A program made the position numbers and the translations under genes. From assembly GCF_002895005.1 (NCBI RefSeq), contig NZ_POWF01000004.1:62001-126000 (forward strand): DNA of 64,000 bases, in the 5' to 3' direction. The DNA comes from Hanstruepera neustonica (GTDB lineage Bacteria; Bacteroidota; Bacteroidia; Flavobacteriales; Flavobacteriaceae). Each line of letters starts with the position of its first letter. Within the stretch, counting starts at the first letter, position 1. The notes below the pieces were generated by a model. It had not been told where the DNA came from. It searched no databases and was given only the letters and a program-made list of their open reading frames with translations. Below, one piece after another: positions 18,424 through 28,397 of the stretch.

Positions 18424-19013
18424 TAGTTAATGATGGTTAAAAGCGTTTTAAAAATAATTTTAATGTCGGTTAAAAGACTATTTTGCTCAATATATTTTTT
18501 GTTTAAGGCTATTTTATCTGGTAAAATATGTTCAATATAAAATTTTTCAGGGTTTTCAGATTCTCTTAACAGCTCAACTTCGTTCCTAAAATGAATGGAA
18601 GCATAATCTGTAATTCCTGGTTTAACAGAAAGGATTTTTAAATCACTTTCCGAATAAAAATTAACATAATGCCTTACTTCGGGTCTAGGCCCAACAAAGC
18701 TCATATTACCAAGTAATACATTAATTAATTGCGGGAGTTCGTCTAATTTATACTTTCGTAAAAAATATCCAACTTTGGTAACTCTAGGGTCTCTATTACC
18801 AACAGTTAGTAGACCTTTTTTGTCAGAACCAATAAACATGGTTCTAAATTTAAAAATCTTAAAATCCCGATTATTTTTTCCAACGCGACTTTGCCTGAAG
18901 AAAATAGGACCTTGAGATTCTAATTTTATTAAAAATGCTATTATTAAAAGTAAAGGTAAGAATAAAATTAATCCCAAGGAAGAAAAAACAATATCAAAAC
19001 TCCGCTTTATCAT
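18423..19013 (-). CDS. PglC-like initiating phosphosugar transferase
   Basis: A 196-residue monotopic transferase (bacterial sugar transferase family). It has one N-terminal hydrophobic hairpin (residues 7-30), the KIFKFRTM motif near residue 50 and the family block [10 protein letters not shown]...SFVGPRPE near 92-115. It lacks the multi-helix N-terminus of WcaJ/WbaP, so it is the small PglC type that moves phospho-bacillosamine or phospho-GalNAc onto undecaprenyl phosphate at the inner membrane. Together with the PglF-like and PglE-like genes this suggests that synthesis starts with a diamino-trideoxy sugar. It overlaps both neighbours by 1-4 bases. Confidence 0.92.
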   Translation of the reverse strand: MIKRSFDIVFSSLGLILFLPLLLIIAFLIKLESQGPIFFRQSRVGKNNRDFKIFKFRTMFIGSDKKGLLTVGNRDPRVTKVGYFLRKYKLDELPQLINVLLGNMSFVGPRPEVRHYVNFYSESDLKILSVKPGITDYASIHFRNEVELLRESENPEKFYIEHILPDKIALNKKYIEQNSLLTDIKIIFKTLLTIIN

Positions 19014-20215
19014 AAATGCATTTCTACAGCTTGTTCCACTGATTTTACTATGTATTCCAATTCTTTTCTAGTAAGTTGCGGGTAAATAGGTAATGATATT
19101 TCCGCTTTGTAATTGTCATAGGCAATTGGATAATCTGAAATTTGATATCCCATATTTTTAAATAAACTCAATAACGGAAGAGGTTGAAAGTGTACGTTTA
19201 CTGCAACCCCTTTTTCTGAAATACTATTAATGATATTATCTCGGGTTTCTTCTGAAATGCCCTTAATTCGCAAAGCATAAAGATGACAGGATGATGTTTT
19301 CAATTCAGATTTAAAAGGAGGGAGGATCGCCCAACTTTTGGTTTTGAAAAAATCCTGATAAAATCGATAAATGTTTTCTCTTTCCTTTAAAATGCTTGAA
19401 AAGTATGTCGGTAATTGTGCCACACCAATAGCCGCAAGAACATCGGGCATATTGATTTTGAGTCCAGGATAAATAATATCATAACGCCAACCACCAGCTT
19501 TAGATTTAGTAAAAGCATCTTTTGTTTGCCCGTTTAAAGCATAACAGCGTAAATAACTGTATTCATCTTGGTTATCAAAGGGTTTCGGAAGATTTAAACA
19601 GACTACACCACCTTCGGCCGTTGTCACATTTTTTACAGCATGAAACGAAAAAACGGTAATATCAGAACACAATCCCAAATAATCTGTTCCATATTTGGCG
19701 CCAATGGCGTGAGCAGAATCGGATATCAATATAATTCTGTTTAACTGTTTTTGTTTCTCATTGACTGGTTTAAATAAATGCTTTTTGCTTTCAATAATTG
19801 TATTAATTTCCTCATAGTCACAAGGCCATCCAGCAAAATCAACAGGTATAATAGCTTTTGTTTTAGGCGAAATTGCCTTATTGATTTTTTCGGAAGAAAT
19901 ATTGAAATCATCATTTATGTCGACCATAACCGGAGTAGCTCCCACATGAATGACAGCCAAAGCTGTAGCAGCATAGGTATAGGCTGGTATAATAACTTCG
20001 TCTCCTTCGCCAATACCATACCATTTTAATGCCAGCATTAATCCTGACGTAGCAGAATTTACACAAAGAGCATTAGGAACACCTATGTAAGCGCACACCA
20101 AGTCTTCCAATTTTTTAACTTTTGGTCCTGTTGTTATCCATCCGGAATTCAAGGCATCGGTAACTTCTTCAATAACTGAAGAATCGATATATGGTGGTGA
20201 GAAAGGAATCTTCAT
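19010..20215 (-). CDS. Sugar aminotransferase, DegT/DnrJ/EryC1 family
   Basis: A 401-residue PLP enzyme with the aspartate motif ISDSAHAIGA and the PLP lysine in FHAVKNVTTAEGG near residue 191. It is distinct from the PglE-like protein at 13740 and probably aminates a different keto sugar or a different carbon. A TTG nine bases upstream is in frame, but the ATG at 20215 lies 5 bases after the previous stop and places the usual MKIPFSPP start correctly. It overlaps the PglC-like gene by 4 bases. It may act on the initiating sugar or on a second amino sugar of the repeat unit. Confidence 0.9.
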   Translation of the reverse strand: MKIPFSPPYIDSSVIEEVTDALNSGWITTGPKVKKLEDLVCAYIGVPNALCVNSATSGLMLALKWYGIGEGDEVIIPAYTYAATALAVIHVGATPVMVDINDDFNISSEKINKAISPKTKAIIPVDFAGWPCDYEEINTIIESKKHLFKPVNEKQKQLNRIILISDSAHAIGAKYGTDYLGLCSDITVFSFHAVKNVTTAEGGVVCLNLPKPFDNQDEYSYLRCYALNGQTKDAFTKSKAGGWRYDIIYPGLKINMPDVLAAIGVAQLPTYFSSILKERENIYRFYQDFFKTKSWAILPPFKSELKTSSCHLYALRIKGISEETRDNIINSISEKGVAVNVHFQPLPLLSLFKNMGYQISDYPIAYDNYKAEISLPIYPQLTRKELEYIVKSVEQAVEMHL

Positions 20216-20220
20216 TTTGA

Positions 20221-21309
20221 TCAATTATTAATAGCGTCTTCAAAGATAGTTATATATTGTTTGGATACATTTTCAAGACTGAACTGTTCAACCCTTTTTA
20301 AGGCGTTTTCAACTAATTTATTACTCAAGTCTTTATTCGTAGCAATAGTAATCATGGCTTGCGACAGACCTTCAGAATCTTTGGGTTCTATTAAAATGGC
20401 TTCTTGATTGTGTCTTACAAAATCGCGCACACCCGTGACATTAGTTGATATAATTGGTAACCCAATGGCAGCTGCCTCCAATAAAACTCTTGAAAAACCT
20501 TCTCTGAACGTTGGCAATACAAATGCATCAGATTTTAAAAGTAGCTCCAATACATCTTGACGCTCACCCAAAACTGTAACCACGTCTTTATATTCATCTA
20601 ATATGTCTTTGTTTAAACGTTTTGTGTTTTCCTCAATTGGACCAACCAAAAGGACTTTGAAATGATATCCAAGGGTTTTACATTTTTCAGAAGCCTCAAG
20701 CAAATTGATAATGCCTTTTTCATAGACAACTCTGGCCACACAAATAAATTTAAAAGGGTTGTTTTTTCTTAACGCTCGATCATTAAAATCCTTTAATTCT
20801 ATGCCGCTACTATATATTAATTTGTAATTAGGTTTTGAAATCAATCCATTATTAAGGTAAACGTCTCTATCATCTAAATTTTGAAAAATGGTTGTGTAAA
20901 CTCTTGCTTTAACTTTTTTGTGTAAATACTTGTAAATGAATCTTAAACCTGTGCTCAAAACTGATTTCGACATAAAAATAGTCCCCAAACCTGTAATGGT
21001 TCTTGTAATAGGTGTGTTGGTGTTTTTTAAGGCCAACGGCACTAAAAACGCTGGTTTTGTGTCAAATGTATGGATGAGATCAAAATGATTTCGATTAAAA
21101 AAATCTCTGTACCAAACAATAGTTTTATAATCATTAATAGGCGAGAGGTTTCTTTTTAAATTGTAGTTTACATAAGTTACATTATCAGGAAACGATTGTT
21201 TGCTGGTTCCAATAATGGTTACATCAAAACCGGCATCAATAAGATACTGTGATAATTGAATTCTTTTGTGGACGTCCTCGCCACCTACTAAACATATTTT
21301 CCTGCTCAT
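20221..21309 (-). CDS. Glycosyltransferase family 4, PglA-like position
   Basis: A 362-residue cytosolic GT-B enzyme. The N-terminal acceptor domain begins with CLVGGEDVHKR. The donor domain shows FICVARVVYEKGI and the E-x7-E signature in EGFSRVLLEAAAIG near residues 270-283. It lies between the second aminotransferase and the first AsnB-like gene. The order GT4, aminotransferase, initiating transferase resembles pgl-type clusters in which the second sugar is added by PglA. The donor sugar cannot be inferred from the sequence alone. Confidence 0.9.
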   Translation of the reverse strand: MSRKICLVGGEDVHKRIQLSQYLIDAGFDVTIIGTSKQSFPDNVTYVNYNLKRNLSPINDYKTIVWYRDFFNRNHFDLIHTFDTKPAFLVPLALKNTNTPITRTITGLGTIFMSKSVLSTGLRFIYKYLHKKVKARVYTTIFQNLDDRDVYLNNGLISKPNYKLIYSSGIELKDFNDRALRKNNPFKFICVARVVYEKGIINLLEASEKCKTLGYHFKVLLVGPIEENTKRLNKDILDEYKDVVTVLGERQDVLELLLKSDAFVLPTFREGFSRVLLEAAAIGLPIISTNVTGVRDFVRHNQEAILIEPKDSEGLSQAMITIATNKDLSNKLVENALKRVEQFSLENVSKQYITIFEDAINN

Positions 21310-21313
21310 AACA

Positions 21314-23188
21314 TCATAGTTTAGAATAAATGTTTAGATACCATTTTTGAAAGGTATAAAAAGTCCAAATTTGATAACTACTATCTCTCTTTCCAGATAT
21401 ATGGTCATTAACCAGATTCTTAATGTAATTTTTATTAAAGATGTTTTGCTTATCAAGTATATTATCCTCAACATAACTTTTTAATTCATCTTTTAGGCCT
21501 TGTCGGAGCCAATCACCAACAGGTACAACAAATCCTTTTTTTGATTTGTTAAGGAAGTCATCAGGAAACTCATGCTTAAAAGCTTCTTTTAAGATATGTT
21601 TTTTCTCCCATTTATTGATGAGGAAGTTTTCTGGGAGACCATTTGAAAATTCCCAAAGTGATTTGTTGAGAAAAGGCGATCGGCATTCCAATGAATTCAG
21701 CATACTAGTTCGATCAACCTTGACAAGCATATCGCCTTCCAAACTCATTCTTCTATCAACTTCCCGGAAATCATGAATGTTTTTAGGGTTGGCTATTTCT
21801 TTAGAATATTGAGAAAACAAATTGGTGGAAGAATAATCGCTTGATAACAACATCGCTGTATTTTGAAAGCCCAATGAAATGATGTTCCAATAGTTGTTTC
21901 CTGAATAATCAACTGCATCGACAAATTTTTTCAATTTGAAACGTTTTCCGCGATTATCATCTTTGGTGCTCAAGAGTTTTTTGAGAACTGGCTTGAACGA
22001 ATGATGTAAAAATTTCGGTACATACTGGGTGTATTGTGTATTTAATTTACCCATGTAATATTTGTTATAACCTCCAAACACTTCATCACCACCATCACCA
22101 GTTAAGGCTACTTTCACATATTGCCGTGTTAGTTTGGACACTAAATAGGTGGGAAGAGCGGAGGAATCTGCAAACGGCTCGTCAAAATTTAATAATACTG
22201 AATCGATATCCGATATGATATCAGATTCTTTTAACACAAATTCATGATGGTTGCTATTAATAAGTTTAGCGACAAGTCGCGACTTATCAGTTTCATCAAA
22301 AGAGGCTTTCTCAAAACCTATTGAAAACGTATCAATTTTTGAATCAATTAATTTTGAAAGCCCTAAACTTATAATGGATGAATCAACACCACCAGATAAA
22401 AATGTACCCAAAGGAACATCACTCACAGATCTGCTTTCAATGCTCTTCATGAGTAAGTCATGCAGCTTTAATTTTGCTTCATTAAATGATAAATCAGAAT
22501 GATTGTTTACAAGGTGATTGATTTTATTTATTTGATAGGATTTGTTAGTAACATCATATTCTATAAAATGATTTGCTTCAAGTTTAAAAATATCTTGATA
22601 AATACTAAATGGAGCGGGTATGTAAGTGAGTTTGAAATAAAGATTCAACCCCTGTTTTGATAAATTGGGTTTAGTAGGTAAGACAGAAACAATAGACTTT
22701 AATTCGGAAGCCCATAAAAAATTGTTACCAGTTTGCGTGTAGTAGAGGGGTTTTTCTCCAAAAAAATCACGAGCAATATAAACCTTGTTCAGCTTTGTAT
22801 CGTGAATACTGAAAGCATACATACCATCGAGCATTTTAAAACTTGATGTTCCATATTTCTCATAAAGCCTCAAAATGACTTCAGTATCACTTTTTGTTGT
22901 GAAATGAACACCTTCCGATTCTAATTTGCTTCGAAGCGTTTTGTAATTATAAATTTCCCCATTAAATACTATGGTAATGCTGTTGTCATCATTGGAAATA
23001 GGTTGTTTTCCAGTGCTTAGATCGATAATGGATAATCTTCTCATGGCCATATATACATTATTGTCATGATAAAAACCATCATCGTCAGGTCCACGATGAT
23101 AAATTAATGAGTTCATCTTATGAATCAACTTGGCCAAATCTTGACTGGATGCCTGGGTATTTCCTATTATGCCATTAATGCCACACAT
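21314..23188 (-). CDS. asnB: Asparagine synthase-like glutamine amidotransferase (AsnB paralogue 1)
   Basis: A 624-residue protein with an N-terminal class II glutaminase domain (Cys2 in MCGINGI, residues 1-200). The C-terminal ATP-pyrophosphatase domain carries the PP-loop SGGVDS at 265-270 and the later stretch ALTGDGGDEVFGGY. In polysaccharide loci such proteins often amidate uronic acids (WbpS-like role) and do not make free asparagine. It is embedded between glycosyltransferase genes with 4-9 base gaps, which favours a glycan role. Which carboxyl group is amidated is unknown. The family symbol asnB is used; true asparagine synthase activity is uncertain. Confidence 0.9.
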   Translation of the reverse strand: MCGINGIIGNTQASSQDLAKLIHKMNSLIYHRGPDDDGFYHDNNVYMAMRRLSIIDLSTGKQPISNDDNSITIVFNGEIYNYKTLRSKLESEGVHFTTKSDTEVILRLYEKYGTSSFKMLDGMYAFSIHDTKLNKVYIARDFFGEKPLYYTQTGNNFLWASELKSIVSVLPTKPNLSKQGLNLYFKLTYIPAPFSIYQDIFKLEANHFIEYDVTNKSYQINKINHLVNNHSDLSFNEAKLKLHDLLMKSIESRSVSDVPLGTFLSGGVDSSIISLGLSKLIDSKIDTFSIGFEKASFDETDKSRLVAKLINSNHHEFVLKESDIISDIDSVLLNFDEPFADSSALPTYLVSKLTRQYVKVALTGDGGDEVFGGYNKYYMGKLNTQYTQYVPKFLHHSFKPVLKKLLSTKDDNRGKRFKLKKFVDAVDYSGNNYWNIISLGFQNTAMLLSSDYSSTNLFSQYSKEIANPKNIHDFREVDRRMSLEGDMLVKVDRTSMLNSLECRSPFLNKSLWEFSNGLPENFLINKWEKKHILKEAFKHEFPDDFLNKSKKGFVVPVGDWLRQGLKDELKSYVEDNILDKQNIFNKNYIKNLVNDHISGKRDSSYQIWTFYTFQKWYLNIYSKL

Positions 23189-23197
23189 ATCTTCAAA

Positions 23198-24355
23198 TTA
23201 AAGGCTGTCAATTAAATTTTTAACGTGAATCCCAATGTTGGAAATATCATATGTTTTAGCCCTTTCATAACTCAATCTGCTATATTGATCTCGATATTCT
23301 TTGTTTTTTTGCAAAAATTTAATGGCCTGTGATAGTCCTACAGCGTCATCAACATTAACCAATAAACCATATTTTGCTTTCACAAATGATCCAGATAAGA
23401 TGGTCACGTTTTCATTGTCATTTAAAAGTTCCAGTGGGCCAGACATACAATTTGTACAAATAACTGGCAATCCAACAGACATAGCTTCTAATACGACATT
23501 CGGAAACCCTTCGGTTAGGGAACTCAACACAAAACAATGATTTTCCACAATATGAGATTTTACATTATCTACATTACCATGAAAAGTAACTCGTTGGTCG
23601 ATTTCTAATGCTTTGGCTTGTTCGTTTAAATCGTTCATTAACGGTCCATCACCATAGACGTCCAAATAGAAATTACTTGGAAGCATTCCTATGCTTTCAA
23701 TAACACTTTTTTGGTTTTTTACTGGTATCAATCTTCCAACGGTAACCGCTTTGAATATTTTTTCAGTATCAGCGTAAGTTTTTAATCTGGGTTTTCTGTT
23801 TTCGGTTAAAATAGGATTGTAGATAACCGAAGTATCAATCTTGATATTGTAGTTAGAGACTAAGTCATTGTTGATGTAAATGGAATTGGAAAATAGTTTA
23901 TCGTTTTTGTTATAAAAAAATGGGATTAAGAGTTTCGTTAAAAAGGATGTAGCTCTATCGTGACTATACATGATTGAAGGGAAACACCTTTCGCTTATAA
24001 TGGTTTTAAGATTAGGGTTGAACATCTTCGCTATACCATTAAGGATATTCTGTCTCACTAAAAACGACACAGCAACATCTATTTTTTCAGCTTTTAAAGC
24101 CTTTTGATATTTTGAGATAAATTTAATATCGTCAATAAGTCTCAAAAATGATGACGACTTGAATGTTTCACCTTTTTTGGACAGTATAACTACTTTAGCA
24201 TTCTTGGCAATGGGTAGTTTTATTTCGTCATACAATAATATGAGGGTTACATCAAAGTATTTTGTTAGCTCATCAAGTAACAAACTCACTACTTTTTCAG
24301 CACCACCAAAACCAATGGCAGAAACAAATAAGGCTATTTTTCTTTTATGTTCCAT
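23198..24355 (-). CDS. Glycosyltransferase family 4
   Basis: A 385-residue GT-B enzyme. The N-terminus has the GGAEKVV motif near residues 18-24, common in capsule and O-antigen GT4 proteins. The donor half has VGRLIPVKNQ and the E-x7-E stretch EGFPNVVLEAMSVG near 283-296. There is no membrane segment. It lies 6 bases downstream of another GT4 gene and 9 bases upstream of the AsnB-like gene on the same transcript. Linkage and donor are unknown. Confidence 0.9.
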   Translation of the reverse strand: MEHKRKIALFVSAIGFGGAEKVVSLLLDELTKYFDVTLILLYDEIKLPIAKNAKVVILSKKGETFKSSSFLRLIDDIKFISKYQKALKAEKIDVAVSFLVRQNILNGIAKMFNPNLKTIISERCFPSIMYSHDRATSFLTKLLIPFFYNKNDKLFSNSIYINNDLVSNYNIKIDTSVIYNPILTENRKPRLKTYADTEKIFKAVTVGRLIPVKNQKSVIESIGMLPSNFYLDVYGDGPLMNDLNEQAKALEIDQRVTFHGNVDNVKSHIVENHCFVLSSLTEGFPNVVLEAMSVGLPVICTNCMSGPLELLNDNENVTILSGSFVKAKYGLLVNVDDAVGLSQAIKFLQKNKEYRDQYSRLSYERAKTYDISNIGIHVKNLIDSL

Positions 24356-24361
24356 AAATAG

Positions 24362-25444
24362 TTATTCCATTAAGGCTTTAAAAAGATTCTCATACTTTTC
24401 AATAATGACCATTTTATCAAAACGATCTTTAACTACTTGACTCACTGATTCTGGTTTAAAAATAAAGTCCGAATATAAATTATTAAGATAGTCAATAAAT
24501 TCTTCTATACCATGAGCTATAAAACCATTTTCACCGTGTTCAATAATCTCATTTAGACCGCCTGGAGCATTAAATGCCAGAATTGGTGTACCAACAATGC
24601 AACTTTCTAAAAGCACATTAGGAAAGCCTTCTACATAGGAGCCTTGTAAAAACAAATCACTGTCCGAAAGATAGTCACTAACATTATCAGTATATTTGAT
24701 AAATCTCACATGGTCTTCCAATTGATATTGCTTTACTAAATTTAAAATTGTGCTTTTCTCAATTCCATCGCCAATTATAGTATAAGAAAATTTGAATGAA
24801 ATGTTCGATAAGGCTCTTAAAAGCCTGTCATGTCCTTTCTCTTTACTTAATCTAGCAACAGTGATTAATTTTAGGCTATTATCATCGATTCTGTTAACTT
24901 TTTTAAGAGGATGATATTTAGTGATCGGATTGTTAATTAAAACCGTTTTGCTTTTTAAAACACCATAATTTGTTATCATATCATCTTGCATATCTTTTGA
25001 TTGACAAATTATGGTATCTACTAATTTATAGGCTGTTTTTACAAGAAATTTAGGGAAAATGGACTTGGTGTAGGGATTGTATCTACTTAAAGTTGAAAGT
25101 ACATTTGCCTCTCTTGCAACAAATTTAATTTTTGGAAATCTAACTGAAATTAGAGCAGCCATTGTGTTGAGGTGCACAATTGATGTAACAACAATGTTCG
25201 GTTTATGTTGTTTTAAATAATTAGTTATGGAGAATATTGATTTTAAAACACGTGGTTTGTTTAAATAAACAACATTTAAATCTTTTAGCGTATACACGGT
25301 ATCTTTTTCATAACCTGTAACCAAAAGCGTGGTATCAAAAAGAGTTTTATCTATTTCTTGAGCAACAAAGGATAAAATGCGTTCAGCACCACCAGCAGCT
25401 AATGATGGAAGAATAAACAATATTTTTATTTTATTATTAGTCAT
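24362..25444 (-). CDS. Glycosyltransferase family 4
   Basis: A 360-residue GT-B enzyme with GGAERIL near residues 18-24, TVARLSKEKGHDR in the donor domain and the E-x7-E stretch EGFPNVLLESCIVG. It resembles the next GT4 downstream in layout, so the two may have arisen by duplication. Its ATG shares one base with the stop codon of the second AsnB-like gene, suggesting coupled translation. Confidence 0.9.
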   Translation of the reverse strand: MTNNKIKILFILPSLAAGGAERILSFVAQEIDKTLFDTTLLVTGYEKDTVYTLKDLNVVYLNKPRVLKSIFSITNYLKQHKPNIVVTSIVHLNTMAALISVRFPKIKFVAREANVLSTLSRYNPYTKSIFPKFLVKTAYKLVDTIICQSKDMQDDMITNYGVLKSKTVLINNPITKYHPLKKVNRIDDNSLKLITVARLSKEKGHDRLLRALSNISFKFSYTIIGDGIEKSTILNLVKQYQLEDHVRFIKYTDNVSDYLSDSDLFLQGSYVEGFPNVLLESCIVGTPILAFNAPGGLNEIIEHGENGFIAHGIEEFIDYLNNLYSDFIFKPESVSQVVKDRFDKMVIIEKYENLFKALME

Positions 25445-27288
25445 TAAGCAATACTATAACCTTGTCCATTTTTGTTTAACCATTGTTTTAATACCAATAA
25501 TTTCCATATCAAGGGATATCTGTTCCAGCTTCCTTCCATATGCTGCTTAATACGCAGTTTTACCTCGCTAACATTAATGTTAGGTATTTGATGAAGTCCA
25601 TCATCATTTAATTCCGACAAAACCATATCCTTAAGCTCTTTTCGGAACCAATCCGAAAACGGCATGGTAAATCCAGCTTTCGGTCTATTGAAGTATTCTT
25701 GAGGCACATGGTCATAAAGTATATCTTTGAGAATAATTTTTTGCTTACTACCTCTATATTTAAAATGAGTGGGCAACGATTGAGCAAGTTCGACAACACG
25801 ATAGTCCATTAAAGGTGCTCTTCCCTCTAATGAGTAAGCCATGGTTGCTCTGTCTACTTTGGTATTGATATCCCAATTTAAATATGCCTTAATATCAAAA
25901 TCTGACATGCGCTCATAAATATTTTTATCGTTATGTTCAAGATAAGACCGTTCTGAAACATTTAAATAATCATAATCAGTTTGAATCCAACTGGCATCAA
26001 TTCCTGTTACCGAAGCCAGATATAAACTATCTAAATCATCAAAACGAAGACCTTTGGCGATGGTTTTTAATTTATAATGAGGTAATGCATTTAAAAGAAA
26101 TGCCGTTATATGTCGAAATTGTTTTGGTGTTTTGTATAAGGCACTGACTTGCTTCATCCAATGGTATCTTTGATAACCAATAAACATTTCATCACCACCA
26201 TCTCCTGACAGTGCTACCGTAACCTGTTTTCTTGTGTATTTAGATAATAACATCGATGGTATGGCTGATGAGTCGGCAAATGGTTCATCATAGTAATGAC
26301 TGAAACTGTCGATCAAGTCAAGACCTTCATTATAGTTACAAGAAATAACATGATGATCAGTTTTTAAGTGATTGGCTACTTTTTGTGCATAAACACTTTC
26401 ATCAAATCCTTTTTCATTAAATTTTACAGAAAATGTCTTTACTTGACTATTGGTGGTAGTTTGCGCCATAGCTGCTACTAACGAAGAGTCAATACCACCA
26501 GATAAAAATACACCAACGGGAACATCAGCATATAACCTAATTTTTACAGCATCTTGGACCAATTCTGAAAGAGCAGATTTGGCTTCTTGGTAAGTTCCAG
26601 TAAATAGTTCATTACGTTCATTATTAATATCCCAATATTGCGTAATGTTCAAGGAATTACTATCTAAATCTAGAGTAAAGCAATTACCGGCAGGTAGTTT
26701 TTGTACTTCATTAAAAATAGTATAAGGATCGGGAACAACACCCCAAGCAAAATATTGAGTTATAGATTTACGCGAGATGGTTAGATTACTATTATATTTT
26801 TGAATGGTGGACAATTGACTCGCAAATTCAAAGCCATCTCGGTTTAACAAATAGTAAAACGGTTTTTGTCCAAGTCTATCTCGAGCACCAAATAATCGAT
26901 TATTGATACTGTCATAAATTACAAAGGCAAACATACCGTTTAATTTATTGGGTAAATTCTCTCCAAATTCGAGATAGGCTGCACAAATAACTTCCGTATC
27001 ACTTTCAGTGCGAAATTGATATCCTTTTTTAATCAATTCGGATTTTAATATTTTGAAATTGTAAATCTCACCATTGAATACTATATGGATTTTTTCTTCA
27101 AAAGCAAAAGGCTGATTGGAGCGAGGGTCTAAATCTATGATTGATAAACGGTTGTGCCCGAAAACGATACGATTGTCAAATGTTTTTTGCGCACTTTGGT
27201 CAGGACCTCTAAAATCCATGCGCTTAAGTTTTTCTGAAATCTGTTCAGAAGTATATTTTGAATATGTTATGCCATAAATTCCACACAT
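25444..27288 (-). CDS. asnB: Asparagine synthase-like glutamine amidotransferase (AsnB paralogue 2)
   Basis: A 614-residue protein with the same two-domain structure as the enzyme at 21314: Cys2 in MCGIYGI for the glutaminase, then FLSGGIDSS and ALSGDGGDEMF for ATP-dependent amidation. The two proteins are clearly diverged rather than recent copies, so they may act on different substrates. The gene lies 1 base after the polymerase gene. Two AsnB-like enzymes in one polysaccharide locus suggest two amidated acidic sugars or sequential modifications. Confidence 0.9.
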   Translation of the reverse strand: MCGIYGITYSKYTSEQISEKLKRMDFRGPDQSAQKTFDNRIVFGHNRLSIIDLDPRSNQPFAFEEKIHIVFNGEIYNFKILKSELIKKGYQFRTESDTEVICAAYLEFGENLPNKLNGMFAFVIYDSINNRLFGARDRLGQKPFYYLLNRDGFEFASQLSTIQKYNSNLTISRKSITQYFAWGVVPDPYTIFNEVQKLPAGNCFTLDLDSNSLNITQYWDINNERNELFTGTYQEAKSALSELVQDAVKIRLYADVPVGVFLSGGIDSSLVAAMAQTTTNSQVKTFSVKFNEKGFDESVYAQKVANHLKTDHHVISCNYNEGLDLIDSFSHYYDEPFADSSAIPSMLLSKYTRKQVTVALSGDGGDEMFIGYQRYHWMKQVSALYKTPKQFRHITAFLLNALPHYKLKTIAKGLRFDDLDSLYLASVTGIDASWIQTDYDYLNVSERSYLEHNDKNIYERMSDFDIKAYLNWDINTKVDRATMAYSLEGRAPLMDYRVVELAQSLPTHFKYRGSKQKIILKDILYDHVPQEYFNRPKAGFTMPFSDWFRKELKDMVLSELNDDGLHQIPNINVSEVKLRIKQHMEGSWNRYPLIWKLLVLKQWLNKNGQGYSIA

Positions 27289-27289
27289 A

Positions 27290-28396
27290 TTAAACCGTAT
27301 TAAGTAAAAGTTCGTTTTGCGATTTTATTTTATCATATAACCATACTGTCATAAAGAGTAATAAAAAATTATCAAAATAATTATGACTAACCATCAAATA
27401 TGACAGCAGCAAAATAGAAATAATGAGATATAGAGGTTCTTGATTAAAAATCATAAAACTCCTAATAAGCATGGATATGTAAAGAACTACCACAATAATA
27501 AAGGGGATAATACCAGCCTCTCCAATAATCATTAAAAATGAATTATGGACACCTACATCAACATTGTTATAATAGCCCTTTGGTTTGCCATGTAGCTTTT
27601 TATAACCCTGCCCAAAAACGGGATTGGTTATTATGCCTTCCATGTAATTTGCCCAGGTTTCATCTCTAGTTTCTTTTGTGATTGTCGTGGTGTCTACATT
27701 ATCAGAAAATATACTCTTCAAGGCATTGAATCTATCAGTATTAAGCTTTATTGAGGATAAACTTAAAATTAGAACCAAGGCAATGACACCAGAGATAAGG
27801 GTGAAAATGTTTTTCTTATCAATTATAATTGAAATAATATTGACTAATAAAAACAATAATATAAACGACCGCGACAATGTCATCAGCCCTGCTATGGCAA
27901 ACAGAAACTGCGCTGCTAATTTAATTCCCTTTTGCTTAATACTGAATGTTAAGGCAAAACCAATGATACACACAAATCCAGCTTTATTCGGATTTATATA
28001 GAAACCACTATAGCGACCAAAAGCGTTACTGAAAAATAATGCATTAATGATGATACTAATAGCACCAATCAGCAAAATATAGCAAACTTCTTGTTTTGAA
28101 GTAAGAGACGCTAATTTTCGAATTCCTAAAATAAAAATGAAATATCGAATTAAATCCTTGAGAAATTCAGAGGTGTTTTCTGTATAACTTAAACTGGATA
28201 TCATGTAGTAGCTTAAACCTAAAACCACCAATGGCACAACAGGGCGTAGCTTTTCTTCAAAAAAATAAAAAACAATAACACAAAGCAATAATAGCATGCT
28301 AGTGGCACTTCCCAGGCCTGAACTAATATTGGCAATGCTAAACGTAGGAATGTTAAGCAATATTAATATGAGTAATATATATTTTAATATTTTCAT
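27290..28396 (-). CDS. Wzy-like O-antigen/capsule polymerase (O-antigen ligase family)
   Basis: A 368-residue inner-membrane protein with about ten hydrophobic segments. It contains NPNKAGF near residues 130-136 and the large periplasmic loop ending in VGVHNSFLMIIGEAG near 260-274, both seen in Wzy/WaaL-type proteins. Sequence alone cannot separate polymerase from ligase. The presence of a flippase, an initiating transferase, Wza and Wzc in the same locus makes polymerase the better call. It lies between the flippase gene and the second AsnB-like gene. Confidence 0.85.
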   Translation of the reverse strand: MKILKYILLILILLNIPTFSIANISSGLGSATSMLLLLCVIVFYFFEEKLRPVVPLVVLGLSYYMISSLSYTENTSEFLKDLIRYFIFILGIRKLASLTSKQEVCYILLIGAISIIINALFFSNAFGRYSGFYINPNKAGFVCIIGFALTFSIKQKGIKLAAQFLFAIAGLMTLSRSFILLFLLVNIISIIIDKKNIFTLISGVIALVLILSLSSIKLNTDRFNALKSIFSDNVDTTTITKETRDETWANYMEGIITNPVFGQGYKKLHGKPKGYYNNVDVGVHNSFLMIIGEAGIIPFIIVVVLYISMLIRSFMIFNQEPLYLIISILLLSYLMVSHNYFDNFLLLFMTVWLYDKIKSQNELLLNTV

Positions 28397-28397
28397 A

